A stretch of 64,000 nt of DNA from Cercis canadensis (Eukaryota; Streptophyta; Magnoliopsida; Fabales; Fabaceae), in assembly GCA_003255065.1 (NCBI GenBank), contig QAOA01007962.1, forward strand, positions 277,355 to 341,354, written 5' to 3'. The position numbers were made by a program, and so were the translations under genes. Of the stretch, positions 12,138 through 23,157 are shown piece after piece. Below the pieces are notes generated by a model. That model worked only from the letters and a program-made list of their open reading frames with translations. It made no database searches and was not told the DNA's origin. How positions within the stretch are numbered: position 1 is the first letter of the stretch; every line of letters starts with the position of its first letter.

Positions 12138-12796
12138 TTATTCTAACTTTGAATCAATATTATTAGTAGTAAAACTGACTTTTAATTTCCCCCTGATTCA
12201 TCCTGCTTGTGTGTGAGTTTTGGTTCTTTTTAGGGTTTTGGTCATTTTTTCATTACTTTTTGGCCAAGTATCTATTCTGTATAAGACCTGTGGCCACTGT
12301 TTTTCTTCCTTTGAGGTTCCCCTCAATGTTTGAGGTTGTCCTTGTGGGAATCATGTTAATTTGGTTCCATTTTTCCTTATTTTCCTTTGATTTGGCTTGA
12401 ATTAGTGATTTTCCATTGTACTGTTCCGGCCAAAATTGTGTGCTCTGATTGACTTGAAACTTGGTCAGTTGAAGGAAAAGGGGCTAACAATCAATAATCA
12501 CAGCCTATGGCTGTGTAGTCTGCATTTTTAAGCCAAATTTTACTTTTTTGACAATTTTTCTATTTTTTAAAGTTTTTTTATTTAATTTTTGAGTTCCATT
12601 TTCATCTAGCTTTCTTGCTGTAGTGGTAGAAATTTTTTTTAAAATGTTTAGATACCTTTTCTAGTCTTATTTTAGTGTGTTTTTGCCTTTGTTTTGTGCT
12701 TTTGGTGTGTTTCTGTTTTGGTCAAATTCTATCTTTTTTGTGTGTTTTTGTGCATTGTGGTGTGTTTAGGTATTTAGCCACTGATTTGTATGGTGT
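12138..12796 (+). other. Untranslated leader of copy C
   Basis: A T-rich leader between primer site and gag. It aligns with the copy A leader (5770-6010 on the minus strand), sharing TTTTTGAGTTCCATTTT and the GTGTGTTT-rich end. No gene is seen. Confidence 0.7.
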
Positions 12797-14440
12797 ATGA
12801 CTAGGTCTTCTCCTTTTGAATTACTGGAAGTAGACCCTAAAATAGAGAGAACCTTGCATACACTTAATAAAGCACATAGAGCAGCTGATAATTTAGATCC
12901 AACCATGGCTGAAAATAGACCTTTTATTGTTATTTATGTTGCTGATCCTGTTGATCAAGCTAATAGAGCTGATAATGCTAATAGGGCTAGAAATAATAAT
13001 GATATGTAAGCTAGGGATAGAACTCTTAAGGAATTGGCTACCCCTGATGTTGCTTATCAACCTTTAGGGATCCAATATCCTGAAATTGATACTGCTTTCC
13101 AATTGAAATCTGGATTGATACACTTGCTGCTAAAGTTCCATGGTCTTGCAGGTGAAGATCCTCATAAACATCTCAAGGAATTCTATGTGGTTTGTTCCAC
13201 AATGAGGCCACAAGGAATCTCTGAAGAGCATATCAAGTTGAGAGCATTCCCTTTCTCCCTTGCTGATGCAGCTAAGGATTGGCTATTCTACTTATCACAA
13301 GGTTCAGTCAGAAATTGGAGGGATATGAAGAAGCTGTTTTTGGCAAAGTTCTTCCCTACATCCAGGACTGCTGCCATTCGAAAAGATATATGTGGCATAA
13401 GGCAACTGCCAGGGGAGACATTGCATGAGTATTGGGAAAGATTTACCAAGCTGTGCTTAAGCTGTCTTTACCATCAGATAAGTGATCAGTTTTTCATACA
13501 ATATTTCTATGAGGGCTTGCCACCTCCAGATAGGAGTAACATTGATTCTGCGAGTGGAGTAACATTAGTGGATTAAACATCAGCTGCTGCCAGAGCTTTG
13601 ATTTCCAATATGACTGAAAATTCCCAGCAGTTTGGTGTCAGGATGATTCATTCCACTAGGGGAGTCAATGAAGTTGGTGTATCACTTGCTGACCAACAAA
13701 GAATGGAGCACAGACTTGATGAATTGACCTCTTTGGTGAGGCAGTTGGTAGTGGGGCAACAAGTACCTACACCTCAACCTGCAAGCTTGTGTGGCATTTG
13801 TGCTTGTCTATCTCATCCCACAGATGCATGCCCTACACTGCAAGATGGAGATTCTGGATTTCATGATCCCTCTATAGCTGCAGCAGGTATTTTTCCTAGT
13901 AGACCCTAATATCAACCGCAGCAGTAGCCTAGATATGATCCGTACTCCAACATTTACAACCCTGGTTGGAGGGATCATTCAAATTTTTGATATGGCAATG
14001 CTGCAGCACCATAACAGCAGTCCTCCCAACAACAGCCACAGCAGCAGCAGCAATATAGGCAACCCTGGCAACAACAGAACCAATTTCAATCAGCCAAGCA
14101 AAGCCAGTTTCAACAAACTAAGCCACCATTCCAGTAGCAGCCTATGTAGCCAACCGGCCTCTCAACATCCAAACCTGAGCTTTTATTGGAAGATTTGGTG
14201 AAGCAGATGGCCACCAGCAACATTCAAGTCCAATAAAGGGTAGAGTCTACCATGCAGAATCTGGAAACGCAAATTGGGCAATTGGCATCATCGGTGAGTC
14301 AGTTGCAGTCCAAGGGTTCTGGAAAACTTCCTTTACAGACAATTCCCAATCTAAATGGGAGTAATGTGAGTGCTATCACACTGAGGTCTGGCAAATCCTT
14401 GCAAGTTCCAGCCGAGCCTCAACCTGCAAGTGAGTCCTAA
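12797..14440 (+). pseudogene. gag of copy C, with in-frame stops
   Basis: This Gag-type region starts at ATG 12797 (MTRSSPFELLEVDP). The capsid-like domain at about 13030-13570 includes GLAGEDPHKHLKEF, LADAAKDWLFYL and TLHEYWERFTKLC. A cysteine/histidine cluster CGICACLSHPTDACP lies at about 13790-13835. A Q-rich linker (about 13910-14140) precedes a heptad-like segment MQNLETQIGQLASSV. Stops in frame include TAA at 13007, 13574 and 13907 and several TAG/TAA in the Q-rich linker, where CAA or CAG would be expected. One (13574) sits at a position that is lysine in copy A, so it needs a transversion. Confidence 0.9.
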
Positions 14441-14491
14441 CCGGCAGGGAAAGCAGTTTTTGAGCTAATCACCCTTGCACCTGAGAGCAAG

Positions 14492-15274
14492 ATGCCTACA
14501 GTAGCTCTTCCCTTTCCACAGAGAGCCACTCAGTCCAAGAAGCAAGATGAGGCTGAGAAGGATAAGGCGCTTCTGGAGACTTTCAGAAACGTGGAAGTTA
14601 ACATTTCATTGTTGGATGCTATCAAGAAAATTCCTAAATATGCCAAATTTTTCAAGGAATTATGCACCCAGAGGAGGCGGTTGAAGGGCAATGAGCGAAT
14701 TAGCATGAGTCAGAATGTCTCAACCCTTATTCAGCCTCTGCCCCGGAAATGCAAGGATCCAGGAACTTTCACAATTCCTTATGTTATAGGCAATTCCAAA
14801 TTTGAGCATGTCATGCTAAATCTAGGCGCTTCTATAAATGTCATGCATATGTCTGTTTTCAGTTCCCTCGGGCTTGGACCCTTGAATGCCACAGGAGTTG
14901 TCATTCAGTTAGCCAACAGGAGCAGTGCTTATCCAGCTGGATTAATTGAAGATGTGTTGATTAGAGTTGATGAGCTGATCTTTCCTACAGATTTCTACAT
15001 TATGGAGATGGAGGGACAATCATAATCCAACAAGGCTCCACTCATTCTGGGCAGACCATTCCTCAAGACTGCGCGGACCAAGATTGATGTGTATGCCGGA
15101 ACTCTATCCATGGAATTTGGCGATTCTGTTGTGCAGTTCAATATTTTTAATGCTATGAAGCATCCCATGGATGAGCATTCTATTTTTCACATTGATGTGA
15201 TTGATGATTTGGTTGAGGATGTCTACCATCATTTGTGTGCTGATTTACCTGATTTGGCTGGTAATTCTATTTAA
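14492..15274 (+). pseudogene. Aspartic protease of copy C, catalytic Asp lost
   Basis: This retropepsin-like region is in the same frame as gag. The active-site triad reads NLGASINVM where copy A has DLGAS, so the catalytic aspartate is replaced by asparagine (AAT for GAT, one transition). Flanking landmarks are GTFTIPYVIG, VVIQLANRSSAYPAG and LILGRPFLKTA. A TAA at about 15023 interrupts it just before the LGRPFLKTA segment. The SMEFGD...EHSIFHI tail is shared with fragment B. Confidence 0.88.
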
Positions 15275-15724
15275 TGCCAATCTTGTATTGATTGTGACGG
15301 TGATTCTGTCTGTGCCATTTGTGCTGAGATCTCTACCTTCTTACGTGATGATGACTCTGGTTCTCCAGAGCAGGCAGTAGCTGTTGTTCATGAGGAGATT
15401 CAATCTGCAGAGATTGGAATTCAGCCACCTAGATTACTGCCCTCTGCAATGCAGCCGCCCAAGCTAGAGTTGAAGCCTATGCCTAAGCATCTGAAGCATG
15501 CGTATTTGGTATCTGCAGAGCAACTTCTTGTAATTGTGGCTAACAATTTACTTCCTGAGCAAGAAGAAAAATTGCCACTGATTCTGCGATAGCACAAGCA
15601 AGCTATTGGCTGGACATTAGCATATATTCCTGGCATTAGTCTGTCTACATGCATGCATCGCATATTACTTGAAGATGACGCTAAACCAGTGAGGCAACCC
15701 CAAAGGTGATTAAATCCTCTCATT

Positions 15725-16414
15725 TTGGACGTGGTAAAGAAGGAGATGACCAAGCTTCTGCAAGCTGGCATCATTTATCCTATATCTGACAGCACTTGGG
15801 TGAGCCCAGTACAGGTCATCCCGAAGAAATCCGGGGTCACAGTGGTGACAAACCAGAACAACGAGCTACTACCTACCCGAGTGCAGAACAGCTGGCGGGT
15901 CTGCATCGATTATAGGAGGCTGAATCAAGCCACCAGGAAGGATCATTACCTCATTCCATTCATCAATCAAATGCTTGAGCGGTTAGCTGGGAAATCGCAT
16001 TACTGCTTCTTGGATGGCTACACTGGATACTTCCATATTCATATTGCACCGGAGGATCAAGAGAAGACCACTTTTACATGTCCCTTCGGCACGTTTGCTT
16101 ACCGGCGGATGCCTTTTGGCCTTTGCAACGCCCCTGGTACCTTCCAGCGGTGTATGGTAAGTATATTCTCTGATTTTTTAGAGGAGTGTATGAAGGTGTT
16201 TATGAACGATTTTACTGTCTATGGTTCTTCTTTTGATGCCTGTCTGAATAGCTTAGCTAAAGTACTGCATCGCTGCATTAAGAATAACCTTGTCTTAAAT
16301 TTTAAAAAATGTCATTTCATGGTAGAGCAAGGTATAGTTTTAGACCATGTAGTGTCTAGAAAGAGGGTTGAGATAGATCCTGCTCAAATAGATGTCATTA
16401 CTGTTTTATCTTAA
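15725..16414 (+). pseudogene. Reverse transcriptase of copy C, active site altered
   Basis: A long, well preserved Ty3/gypsy reverse transcriptase. Landmarks in order: GIIYPISDSTWVSPVQVIPK, WRVCIDYRRLN, FLDGYTGYFHI (first catalytic Asp present), TTFTCPFGTFAYRRMPFGL, and CHFMVEQGIVL. The YXDD-type box reads FMNDF instead of FMDDF, so one of the paired aspartates is asparagine. Stops lie just upstream (in the HKQAIGW region near 15590 and near 15708) and at 16412. The enzyme cannot be made or be active from this copy. Confidence 0.92.
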
Positions 16415-16423
16415 CCCACATGC

Positions 16424-16996
16424 GTGCGGGAAGTTTGGTCATTTCTTGGACATGCAGGTTTCTACCGGCGCTTTATCAGAGACTTCAGCAAGATAGTCAT
16501 CCCGCTGTCTAGCCTTCTGCAGAAAGATGTGGAGTTTCTGTTTGATCACAAGTGCAAGGAAGCTTTCAACCGCCTGAAGATGACTCTGACCAGTACTCCT
16601 ATCATTCAGCCACCTAACTGGACACTCTCATTCGAGCTGATGTGTGATGCTTCTAACTATGCCTTGGGAGTTGTCTTGGCGCAGCGAGTGGCCAAAGTTT
16701 CCTATGTGGTTTACTATGCTTCAAGAACTCTAGATGCTACTCAACCAAACTACACAACCACCGAAAAAGAACTTTTATCTATTATTTTTGCATTAGATAA
16801 GTTCAGGTCTTATTTGATAGATTCTAAGGTTATGGTGTTTTCAGATCATACAGCTCTAAAGTATCTCTTAAAGAAACCGGATGCCAAGCCACGACTAATT
16901 AGGTGGATGTTGCTGCTCCAAGAGTTTGATGTGGAGATCCGAGACAAGAGTGGAGCAGAGAACCTGGTTGCTGACCACTTGAACCGAATCGAGTGA
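16424..16996 (+). pseudogene. RNase H domain of copy C
   Basis: This region continues the frame after a single stop at 16412. [18 protein letters not shown] marks the linker after reverse transcriptase. [35 protein letters not shown] and [19 protein letters not shown] are RNase H landmarks. It ends with [14 protein letters not shown] and a TGA. It is one of the longest stop-free stretches in the window. Confidence 0.92.
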
Positions 16997-17565
16997 GATC
17001 CTGATCCACTACTCATTCAGGATTCCTTTCCTGATGAGCAGCTGTTAGGGCTGCATAGTGAGTTTTCATGGTATGCAGATCTTGTAAATTATCTAGCTGC
17101 TCATGTTTTGCCCTCACACTTCACACGTGCACAAATAGACAAGTTAAAGAGTGAGGCGAAATATTATGTGTGGGATGATCCCTATCTCTGGAAATTTTGT
17201 AGTGATCAAATAATTAGGAGATGTGTGCCTAATAATAAGTTTTAGTTTGTTCTTAGCTTTTGCCATACCTTTGCATGTGGTGGACATTTTGGTCCTCAAC
17301 GTATGGCTAGGAAAGTCTTAGACTCTGGATTGTATTGGGTCACTTTATTTAAGGATGCACACATATTTTGTAAATCTTGTGAACAATGTCAGAGAACCGG
17401 GAATATTTCCCATAGGCATGAGATGCCCCAGTAGCCTTTGCTGTTCTGTGAGATTTTTTATGTTTGGGGTATTGACTTTATGGGGTCTTTTCCTGTTTCT
17501 TTCGGTTTTGTTTACATCTTACTTGCTGTTGATTATGTGTCTAAGTGGGTGGAAGCGAAACTCAT
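16997..17565 (+). pseudogene. Integrase of copy C, N-terminal half only
   Basis: The zinc-binding N-terminal region is visible (CHTFACGGHFGPQRMARKV, then FCKSCEQCQRTGNI) after YYVWDDPYLWKFC. The core begins with [11 protein letters not shown] (first catalytic Asp) and reaches [13 protein letters not shown], after which similarity ends. The second Asp and the Glu of the catalytic triad are absent. Stops include one in KF*FVLSFC (about 17243) and one in EMPQ*PLLF (about 17433), where CAG has become TAG. Confidence 0.88.
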
Positions 17566-17757
17566 GCTTTATAACTTTTATTTATCAGTAATAATCTTGC
17601 TTAAAGACTGTATATTGAATTAAAACAGAACTAAAAATACATATAAGAAAAGTTAACTTAAGTCCTAAAGGATAGTCAATGGAGCAAGAATGGCAACTCT
17701 AATCACACACAAAAAACAGAAGCAAGTGCAGCTGACAAGGAGAAGGGAAATAAATAC
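17566..17757 (-). other. Retained start of a CTU2 intron next to the transposon breakpoint
   Basis: On the minus strand this begins with a GT donor at 17757-17756, immediately after the CTU2 coding exon, and runs to the end of the copy C integrase. No further exon is visible in it. Confidence 0.55.
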
Positions 17758-18077
17758 CTAGAAGAAGGGCCACCTGAGAAAGCAACTAGAACCCTATCAG
17801 TTGGAGATATCATAGCATTTGAGATGACAACGAACCTGAACTTCCCAAACAAACTGCCCCTAAAGCAGTCGGCACAAAATCGCCCATCATCAACGCCACC
17901 ATAACCAGAAATGGCATCTTTAACCTTACACTTGATGCAGAGATTGTTAGCAACCGGATCAGTTTCTGTAGCACCTGGTTTTGTTGACCCTTTTACTTGG
18001 GCACATGAGGCTCCAAATTCCACTTCTTCTTCGTTTTTGAAGCAATTGGACTGGCAACCTGAGCCATTGCATGCCAT
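17758..18077 (-). CDS. CTU2: Cytoplasmic tRNA 2-thiolation protein 2, first coding exon only
   Basis: CTU2 (NCS2) pairs with CTU1 to thiolate the wobble uridine of cytosolic tRNAs for Lys, Glu and Gln. The exon starts at ATG 18077 and encodes about 106 residues. MACNGSGCQSNC resembles the Arabidopsis start as I remember it. Two CxxC pairs (CIKC, and CADC in GRFCADCFRGSLFGKF) precede the PP-loop-like VLVAFSGGPSSR at the end. The exon ends with a donor (CTAG|GTATTT) after two bases of an Arg codon, a plausible conserved position. The family is usually about 450 residues, so most of the protein is missing. Downstream on this strand lie only retrotransposons, so the gene is either cut off or has an intron longer than the 17 kb left in the window. 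Confidence 0.85.
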
Positions 18078-19300
18078 GAATGCTGATGCAGTATTTGACC
18101 TTCACTGAAGTGACCAGCCTTTTAGGTTTTCATAGCTAGTGTGCTCCTCTATTAGCAACTTCCATACTAGCTTAGAGTGCTGTGGACAGAGAAAAATACC
18201 TGACAGAGGCAATCACATTCAGAGTTGATCTGATCAAGCGATAATTTATGTTAGAGTGAGATAACTACTGCATAAACCCTGTAGGCATCTAGCAGGGCAA
18301 AGAGAAATCCTTTCTCAAACACAGCCACCAACCACATTTTTAAGGAATAGTAATGTAAACAACAAGAGATTACATAGCTCATGATAGTGTCTTGAGCCAA
18401 TAAAAGTTCATGATCATGTTATTTGATGTTCAAGTAACTCAAATGCATCATTACCACGTAATTGCTTAGCACGGCTTAAATTCTGAGGTTCAATATTCAC
18501 TCCATAAGCAGCTGTCTATTATTTTCTTATTGGAGACAGTGTAGCATCTAAACTTAAGACCAGCTGGAGACTAAGAATGGAAATAAAAATAAGTAGCACT
18601 ATAAATATTTAGACATGACAAGTGCTGGTGCAAAATCACATAACGGCTCAAAAGAGGAGAACCCCATAGTTATCTTTAGAGGTGAATATCCAGAAAACTC
18701 TAAAAGACCAAAAAATAAAATAAAATAAATAAATTCTGGTTAGCATTTATAAGCAAAAGGGATGATTTTCTTTTGATTACCAATTTACTTAGGAGAAAAT
18801 TCAATAGGGAATTTCATGCCACCAATATAGAAGAAATTGATAATATAAAACAAAACCATGTGCAGTGATAGTAATCCATCAAGATAAACCTGAATCAGCA
18901 TTACTGAATAGCACTCATTATATATCTACAACCATAGCAACCAAATTTGAACGCTAAAATTAAAAACCCAAAATTTTTCTTCAGTCAATAAGAGAAGCAA
19001 TTTTTATAGAACACAAGAATACTAACCCATTAAGCTAAACATCAACATACTAAATTGCTTCAGAAATGAAAACCAGGAACCCAACAAGGGAAGTTTATTC
19101 TTTGTCTTACACTCTTACCTAGTTTGTAGCAATAACCTCGCATTGAGGAAGTTCTAATGGCGACTGTGGTGCTCTGTTGTGGCTTCAGTTGAGCTCAAAG
19201 CAGTATGGGATTTTCGATTTGGCAATGGAACCAGAAAGAAGAATCCTTCGGCAGAGAAATGGAGAAGCTTGAAGTTCCAACTTCCAAGGTTGAGAGGCAG
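18078..19300 (-). other. CTU2 5' UTR: non-coding exon 1, intron and start of exon 2
   Basis: Exon 2 extends 5' of the ATG to about 18179, preceded by an acceptor (CTCTGTCCACAG). A donor CTAG|GTAAGA at 19119/19118 ends an upstream non-coding exon (about 19119-19300) containing CTCAACTGAAGCCACAAC. The intron between them (18180-19118) is 939 bp. The splice sites fit plant consensus by eye. The upper end of exon 1 is a guess. Confidence 0.5.
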
Positions 19301-19394
19301 CGGTTGGAAATTTTTTCTACCTTAAAAAAAATGGAAAAAATATTTAGAGGTTAGTTTGAGTTGGTATTGGTATTTAGTATTTACTAACGAAACA

Positions 19395-19888
19395 GGTTAT
19401 TTTACTAAAATAATACAATAATAATAAATAAATACAAGAAAGGGTTATTGTTAAAATAATTTATCAAAATTGGTCAATTTTAAATATTTTATTCAAAGGT
19501 ACGGAACAAAAGAGAAAATGTTATTTTGTATTACAGCGTTTTATTTAAAAAAAAAAAAAGCTACAACAAAATAGCGTATTAAGAGTTATAAGACTGCCTC
19601 GAAACATTAAAAAATGCTAAATCATTTTAGCGTTTCTCTATATAAAATGCTAAAATAATTTAGTGTTTTTTAAGGTTTCGAGATAGTCTTCTTCTGACTC
19701 TTAATAGTTAATACATTATTTTGTTGTAACGATTTTTATGTGAAATGTTGTAATGCAAAATAATGTTTTCTCTTTTATTTGGTAGCTCTGAATAAAATAT
19801 CCAAAGTGACCCATTTTGATAAATTATTTTAACAGTAATCCTTTCTTGTATTTATTTATTATTCTTGCATTATTTTAGTAAATTTGCC
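19395..19888. mobile_element. Foldback MULE-type MITE, 494 bp
   Basis: The element is almost entirely two inverted arms of about 240 bp. The outer ends are GGTTATTTTACTAAAATAAT on the left and the reverse complement of GGCAAATTTACTAAAATAAT on the right. It is flanked by AACGAAACA (19386-19394) and AATGAAACA (19889-19897), a 9-bp target duplication with one mismatch, typical of Mutator-like elements. Inside are TAGCGTATTAAG and GCGTTTT motifs. It has no coding capacity. It lies about 100 bp upstream of the inferred CTU2 first exon. Confidence 0.85.
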
Positions 19889-20202
19889 AATGAAACAAGC
19901 ATAAGAAACTAGTTTCTCTCACTTCAAAGTTTTCTTTACAATTCAGATAAAACAAATAAATTATTGTTAAGTTACTAAAATAAAAAATAATTTTAGGTAA
20001 GTTACTTAAAAATATTTTTTTAAATGAGTTATAACTATTGTTAATTTTTAAAATTTTTCTTTTCTTGATTAATAGTTATCTTATATTCATCCATGACCAT
20101 CATGTGTTTTTTAATGGTCATCCTAAAAATAATGTTGAAAGGTTAACAAGTGACCCACCCAAAAATATTTTTTTTTTTGAATTATCCACTTACAATTATT
20201 TT

Positions 20203-20927
20203 GAGTAAATTACTCAAACCTCTCTTGCATTTAGCTGACATTACACATACATTTCCTCTATTTTGAAAATCTACACCTACCTCCTTTGTATTTGATAACA
20301 AGCTATACATAAATCTGAAATCTAATAGAACCATTAACCCATTAGTTAGCCAACAGTCAAACAAAAAACATAGAGAGTGAAACCCCAAAGTATCCTTAAT
20401 AAAACCTCAAAAATATTGGTATAGATTTAGGGTTAGAGATCTTAGAATCCAATCTCTAGCATTCAGATTGAAGAGTTGTTGTATCTTGGAAACCTCCTCA
20501 CCAAATTGTAGCCTGATCTAGCAGTGAACGACTCCAAATCGCCAGTTTGATAAATAGAAACAAAAACAATAACAAAGTTGTAGGCATTATCCACAAGTTA
20601 AGATTCAGGGCGAGAGGTCTCAGAATTTGATCTTCAATATTCAGATTAAAGAGATGCGTCTTGGGAACCTCATCACCAAATTTCAGCTAGAGCTTGAATC
20701 CAACGATGAACGAATTTGGATTTGCGGTTTGATAAAAACTGCCATAATCCTATTATCTTTAAGATAAGGGTAGTGTTGTTATTTTTGTTTTTTTGGCAAA
20801 AAAAAAGGTATCTAGAAGAAATATTCTTAACAATGTTAACTAACTGGGTTTATGTGTAGATTTTTAAAATAGAGTGAAAGTAGGTGTAATGTCGGCTAAA
20901 TGTGAGAAAGGTTGGAGTAATTTACTC
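20203..20927. mobile_element. MULE-type TIR element, 725 bp, with internal direct repeat
   Basis: The ends are GAGTAAATTACTCAAACC on the left and GGTTGGAGTAATTTACTC on the right, and similarity extends about 100 bp inward. The flanks AATTATTTT (20194-20202) and AACTATTTT (20928-20936) form a 9-bp duplication with one mismatch. The core holds two related units of about 150 bp (about 20425-20570 and 20600-20750), both with CAGATT(G/A)AAGAG and CTTGG(A/G)AACCTC. No protein is encoded. Confidence 0.8.
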
Positions 20928-21386
20928 AACTATTTTTTTATTTAAGTGACTTAACAATAATTTACTTAAATTTTCTTAGAATTAATGTATAAGAAAATAA
21001 AGAGAGCCTAAGACAAAGTTTTCCTATTATATTATTACTTTAAACCCAATATTATATTAAGATAGTTTTAGTAAAGATTAAAAATGCTCAAATTAAAAGT
21101 GAAGACGGTACCTTTTAATTAACCATCAACATTATATATGCTGACAAAGTGCCTAAGAGAACATTCCAATGATGAAAATAGAAAAATCAAACGTTGATAT
21201 GACTAAAATAAAAAATTAAAACTACAATGAAGCCTTTTAAAAAGTATGAATGATTACCAGACAACTAATATTCTAAAATCAACTCTACCTAGTTATTTAG
21301 TTTTTAGGAGGCATTTGGTTGAGGAATCCATTTTTGTTCCCAGTAATTTTGAGTCCATATCAAACATATAAATACAACATTCTTAG

Positions 21387-21463
21387 GAAAGTGGTGCCAT
21401 CGTTGGCCAGTTGACGGCAGCAATAGTTGTAACCTGTGGTGGAGGACGATGGCGCAACTTTCT
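21387..21463. repeat. Short imperfect hairpin in a possible Tourist-like fragment
   Basis: GAAAGTGGTGCCATCGT at 21388-21403 pairs with ACGATGGCGCAACTTTC at 21446-21462 (about 15 of 17 positions). The surrounding 21310-21545 begins GGAGGCATTTGGTTGAGG, which recalls Tourist-type ends, but I could not fix matching termini. Confidence 0.4.
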
Positions 21464-21629
21464 CATACCTATGGGAAAGTTTTCATGGAAAAGTGGTTAA
21501 AAATGGATTCCCATAAATGTTACTTTCCCGATTATACTTCCATAAAGCGTGTACCTAACGTGAGAATGTAGGATTACCATTTAGAACCCATGCAACAATC
21601 TGCACCTTAGAGTTTGGCAAATACCCTCT

Positions 21630-22060
21630 GGATCTTTGAACTCAATATTATTGTTTTCAAACTTATTTATACAATTATAACACTTTTAAACTTATATACT
21701 TAAATATTACACTTTTACAAAAATGAAAATAAAATAAAGTCTAACCCATGGAGCCCACTGGACACGCTAGTGACCCCACGACGTGTCCACGTGAAACACG
21801 CTAATGGAGCCATGACGTGTCTCTTCTTGTTGTGCATAGTAACTTTTTTTAAACGTGTACTTTGAGATAGAAATAATTGTGGGACCTGCCAAGAAAAGAC
21901 ACATCGTGGGCCCACTGGAGTGTCTGGTGGGCCCCAAGGTTACTTAATTTTTTTTTTTGTTTTTAATTTTTTTAAAAGTGTAATATTTAGGTATAAAAGT
22001 TCAAAAATGTTATAATTGTGTAAATAAGTTTGAAAACAGTAATATTGAGGTCAAAGATCC
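21630..22060. mobile_element. TIR element of about 430 bp, same family as 40528-41011
   Basis: The left arm GGATCTTTGAACTCAATATT pairs with the right end (reverse complement GGATCTTTGACCTCAATATT). The arms run about 100 bp and include TTTCAAACTTATTTA and AAATATTACACTTTT. The GC-richer core contains several GACGTGTC / ACACGT-like motifs. A clean target duplication was not found. The arms resemble those of 40528-41011. Confidence 0.75.
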
Positions 22061-22300
22061 CTCTTAGTTATGATTTTGCATTGTTTATTGTTTGTCTATA
22101 CTCTTTATTGGTTTCTTTCTGTTCAATTTTTAGTCTTCATGGATGTGGGAAAATGTTCAACTAAAGCCCAAGATCTACCACAGTTTTCTCAAGTCCAGCA
22201 TAAGCTTATGTTGTTGTCAGAAAGTCAAAATCAAGCCCAAATTGTCATACATTTTTGGACGACCTACCAAGTCCAAAATTAACCCATGTAATTATATAAA

Positions 22301-22669
22301 GAATAAAACATTTTTTTAGTCCTTGAAAAATGTAGCTACTGACAAATTTATTCTCCAAAATTTTTCGGTGACAAATTGGTCATTGAATTATTATTTCGCT
22401 GATAAATTAGTCTTCTGGTAGGCAAGATTAGTGAAAAGAAAATGAGGACTTGAATGAGGAAAAAAAATGACTTAAACATAGCTAGGCAAGATCAGTGAAA
22501 AAATTTAGGAAAAGGGTCTGCAGGAGTCCAGAACTTTTCTCATTAAAGTACCAAAGGACTAATTTGTTAGACAGAATAATAATTCAAAGACCAATTTGTC
22601 ACTGAAAATTTTTGGAGGACGAATTTGTCAATAACTGCATTTTTCAAGAACTAAAATAGAGTTTTACTC
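22301..22669. mobile_element. MULE-type MITE, 369 bp, perfect 9-bp target duplication
   Basis: The left end GAATAAAAC and right end GTTTTACTC are followed inward by about 110 bp of inverted similarity (AGTCCTTGAAAAATG, GTGACAAATTGGTC). The 9-bp flanks TTATATAAA at 22292-22300 and 22670-22678 are identical. The core has two copies of TAGGCAAGAT(T/C)AGTGAAAA. It is non-coding. Confidence 0.85.
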
Positions 22670-22678
22670 TTATATAAA

Positions 22679-23124
22679 ACATATCGAAGTCTAATTTCAA
22701 ATGAATCCAGATCAGTATAAACAGAAAAGAAAAGAATCCAGATTACTTTGTTTTAATTTTTATTGAATTTTATGAGTCTAAATATAGAGTTAGCATTTGG
22801 TACTTAATTAGTGAAATAACTCTAGAAGCTTGCATATGAGTGCTAAGCTCAAATTCCAAGCTCTCTATTTATTTATTATTTATGCAAAACTCCTCAAACT
22901 TTCATGTTTATTAATCAAAGAAGTTGAAGAACAATGGTTTCTTTTTTCTATATGCTCTATATCTCTTCAATAGATTACATTGATTGGTGACATGCCCTAG
23001 AATTTTATATCTCTTTCGTGGATTACAAAGGGTAGTGAATGGATCTTAATCTACATTTCTAAGCTTTTAGGTTCATTAAGGTGGTGGGCTTAATCTATCA
23101 AACCTATTTTTTAGATTGTGTTAG

Positions 23125-23157
<33 letters not shown>

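Larger units (their letters stand above)
10678..17565 (+). mobile_element. Athila-like Ty3/gypsy retrotransposon, 3'-truncated (copy C)
   Basis: The element begins with an LTR whose ends form a perfect 6-bp inverted pair (TGATGA...TCATCA). A primer site matching tRNA-Asp follows, then a leader, then gag, protease, reverse transcriptase, RNase H and integrase in order. It inserted into fragment B at GTGCAACAA. All coding parts from 12797 to about 17565 are in one frame with no frameshift, but many stop codons break it. The element stops inside the integrase after WVEAK (about 17560), where CTU2 intron sequence begins. The rest of integrase, the 3' LTR and the right flank of B are missing, so a deletion has joined C to CTU2. 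Confidence 0.9.

Noticed and set aside
13935-14201. 88-codon ORF rich in Ser, Asn and His
   Set aside because: It is in another frame than gag. The gag frame there encodes a Q-rich linker and a YNPGWRDH motif.
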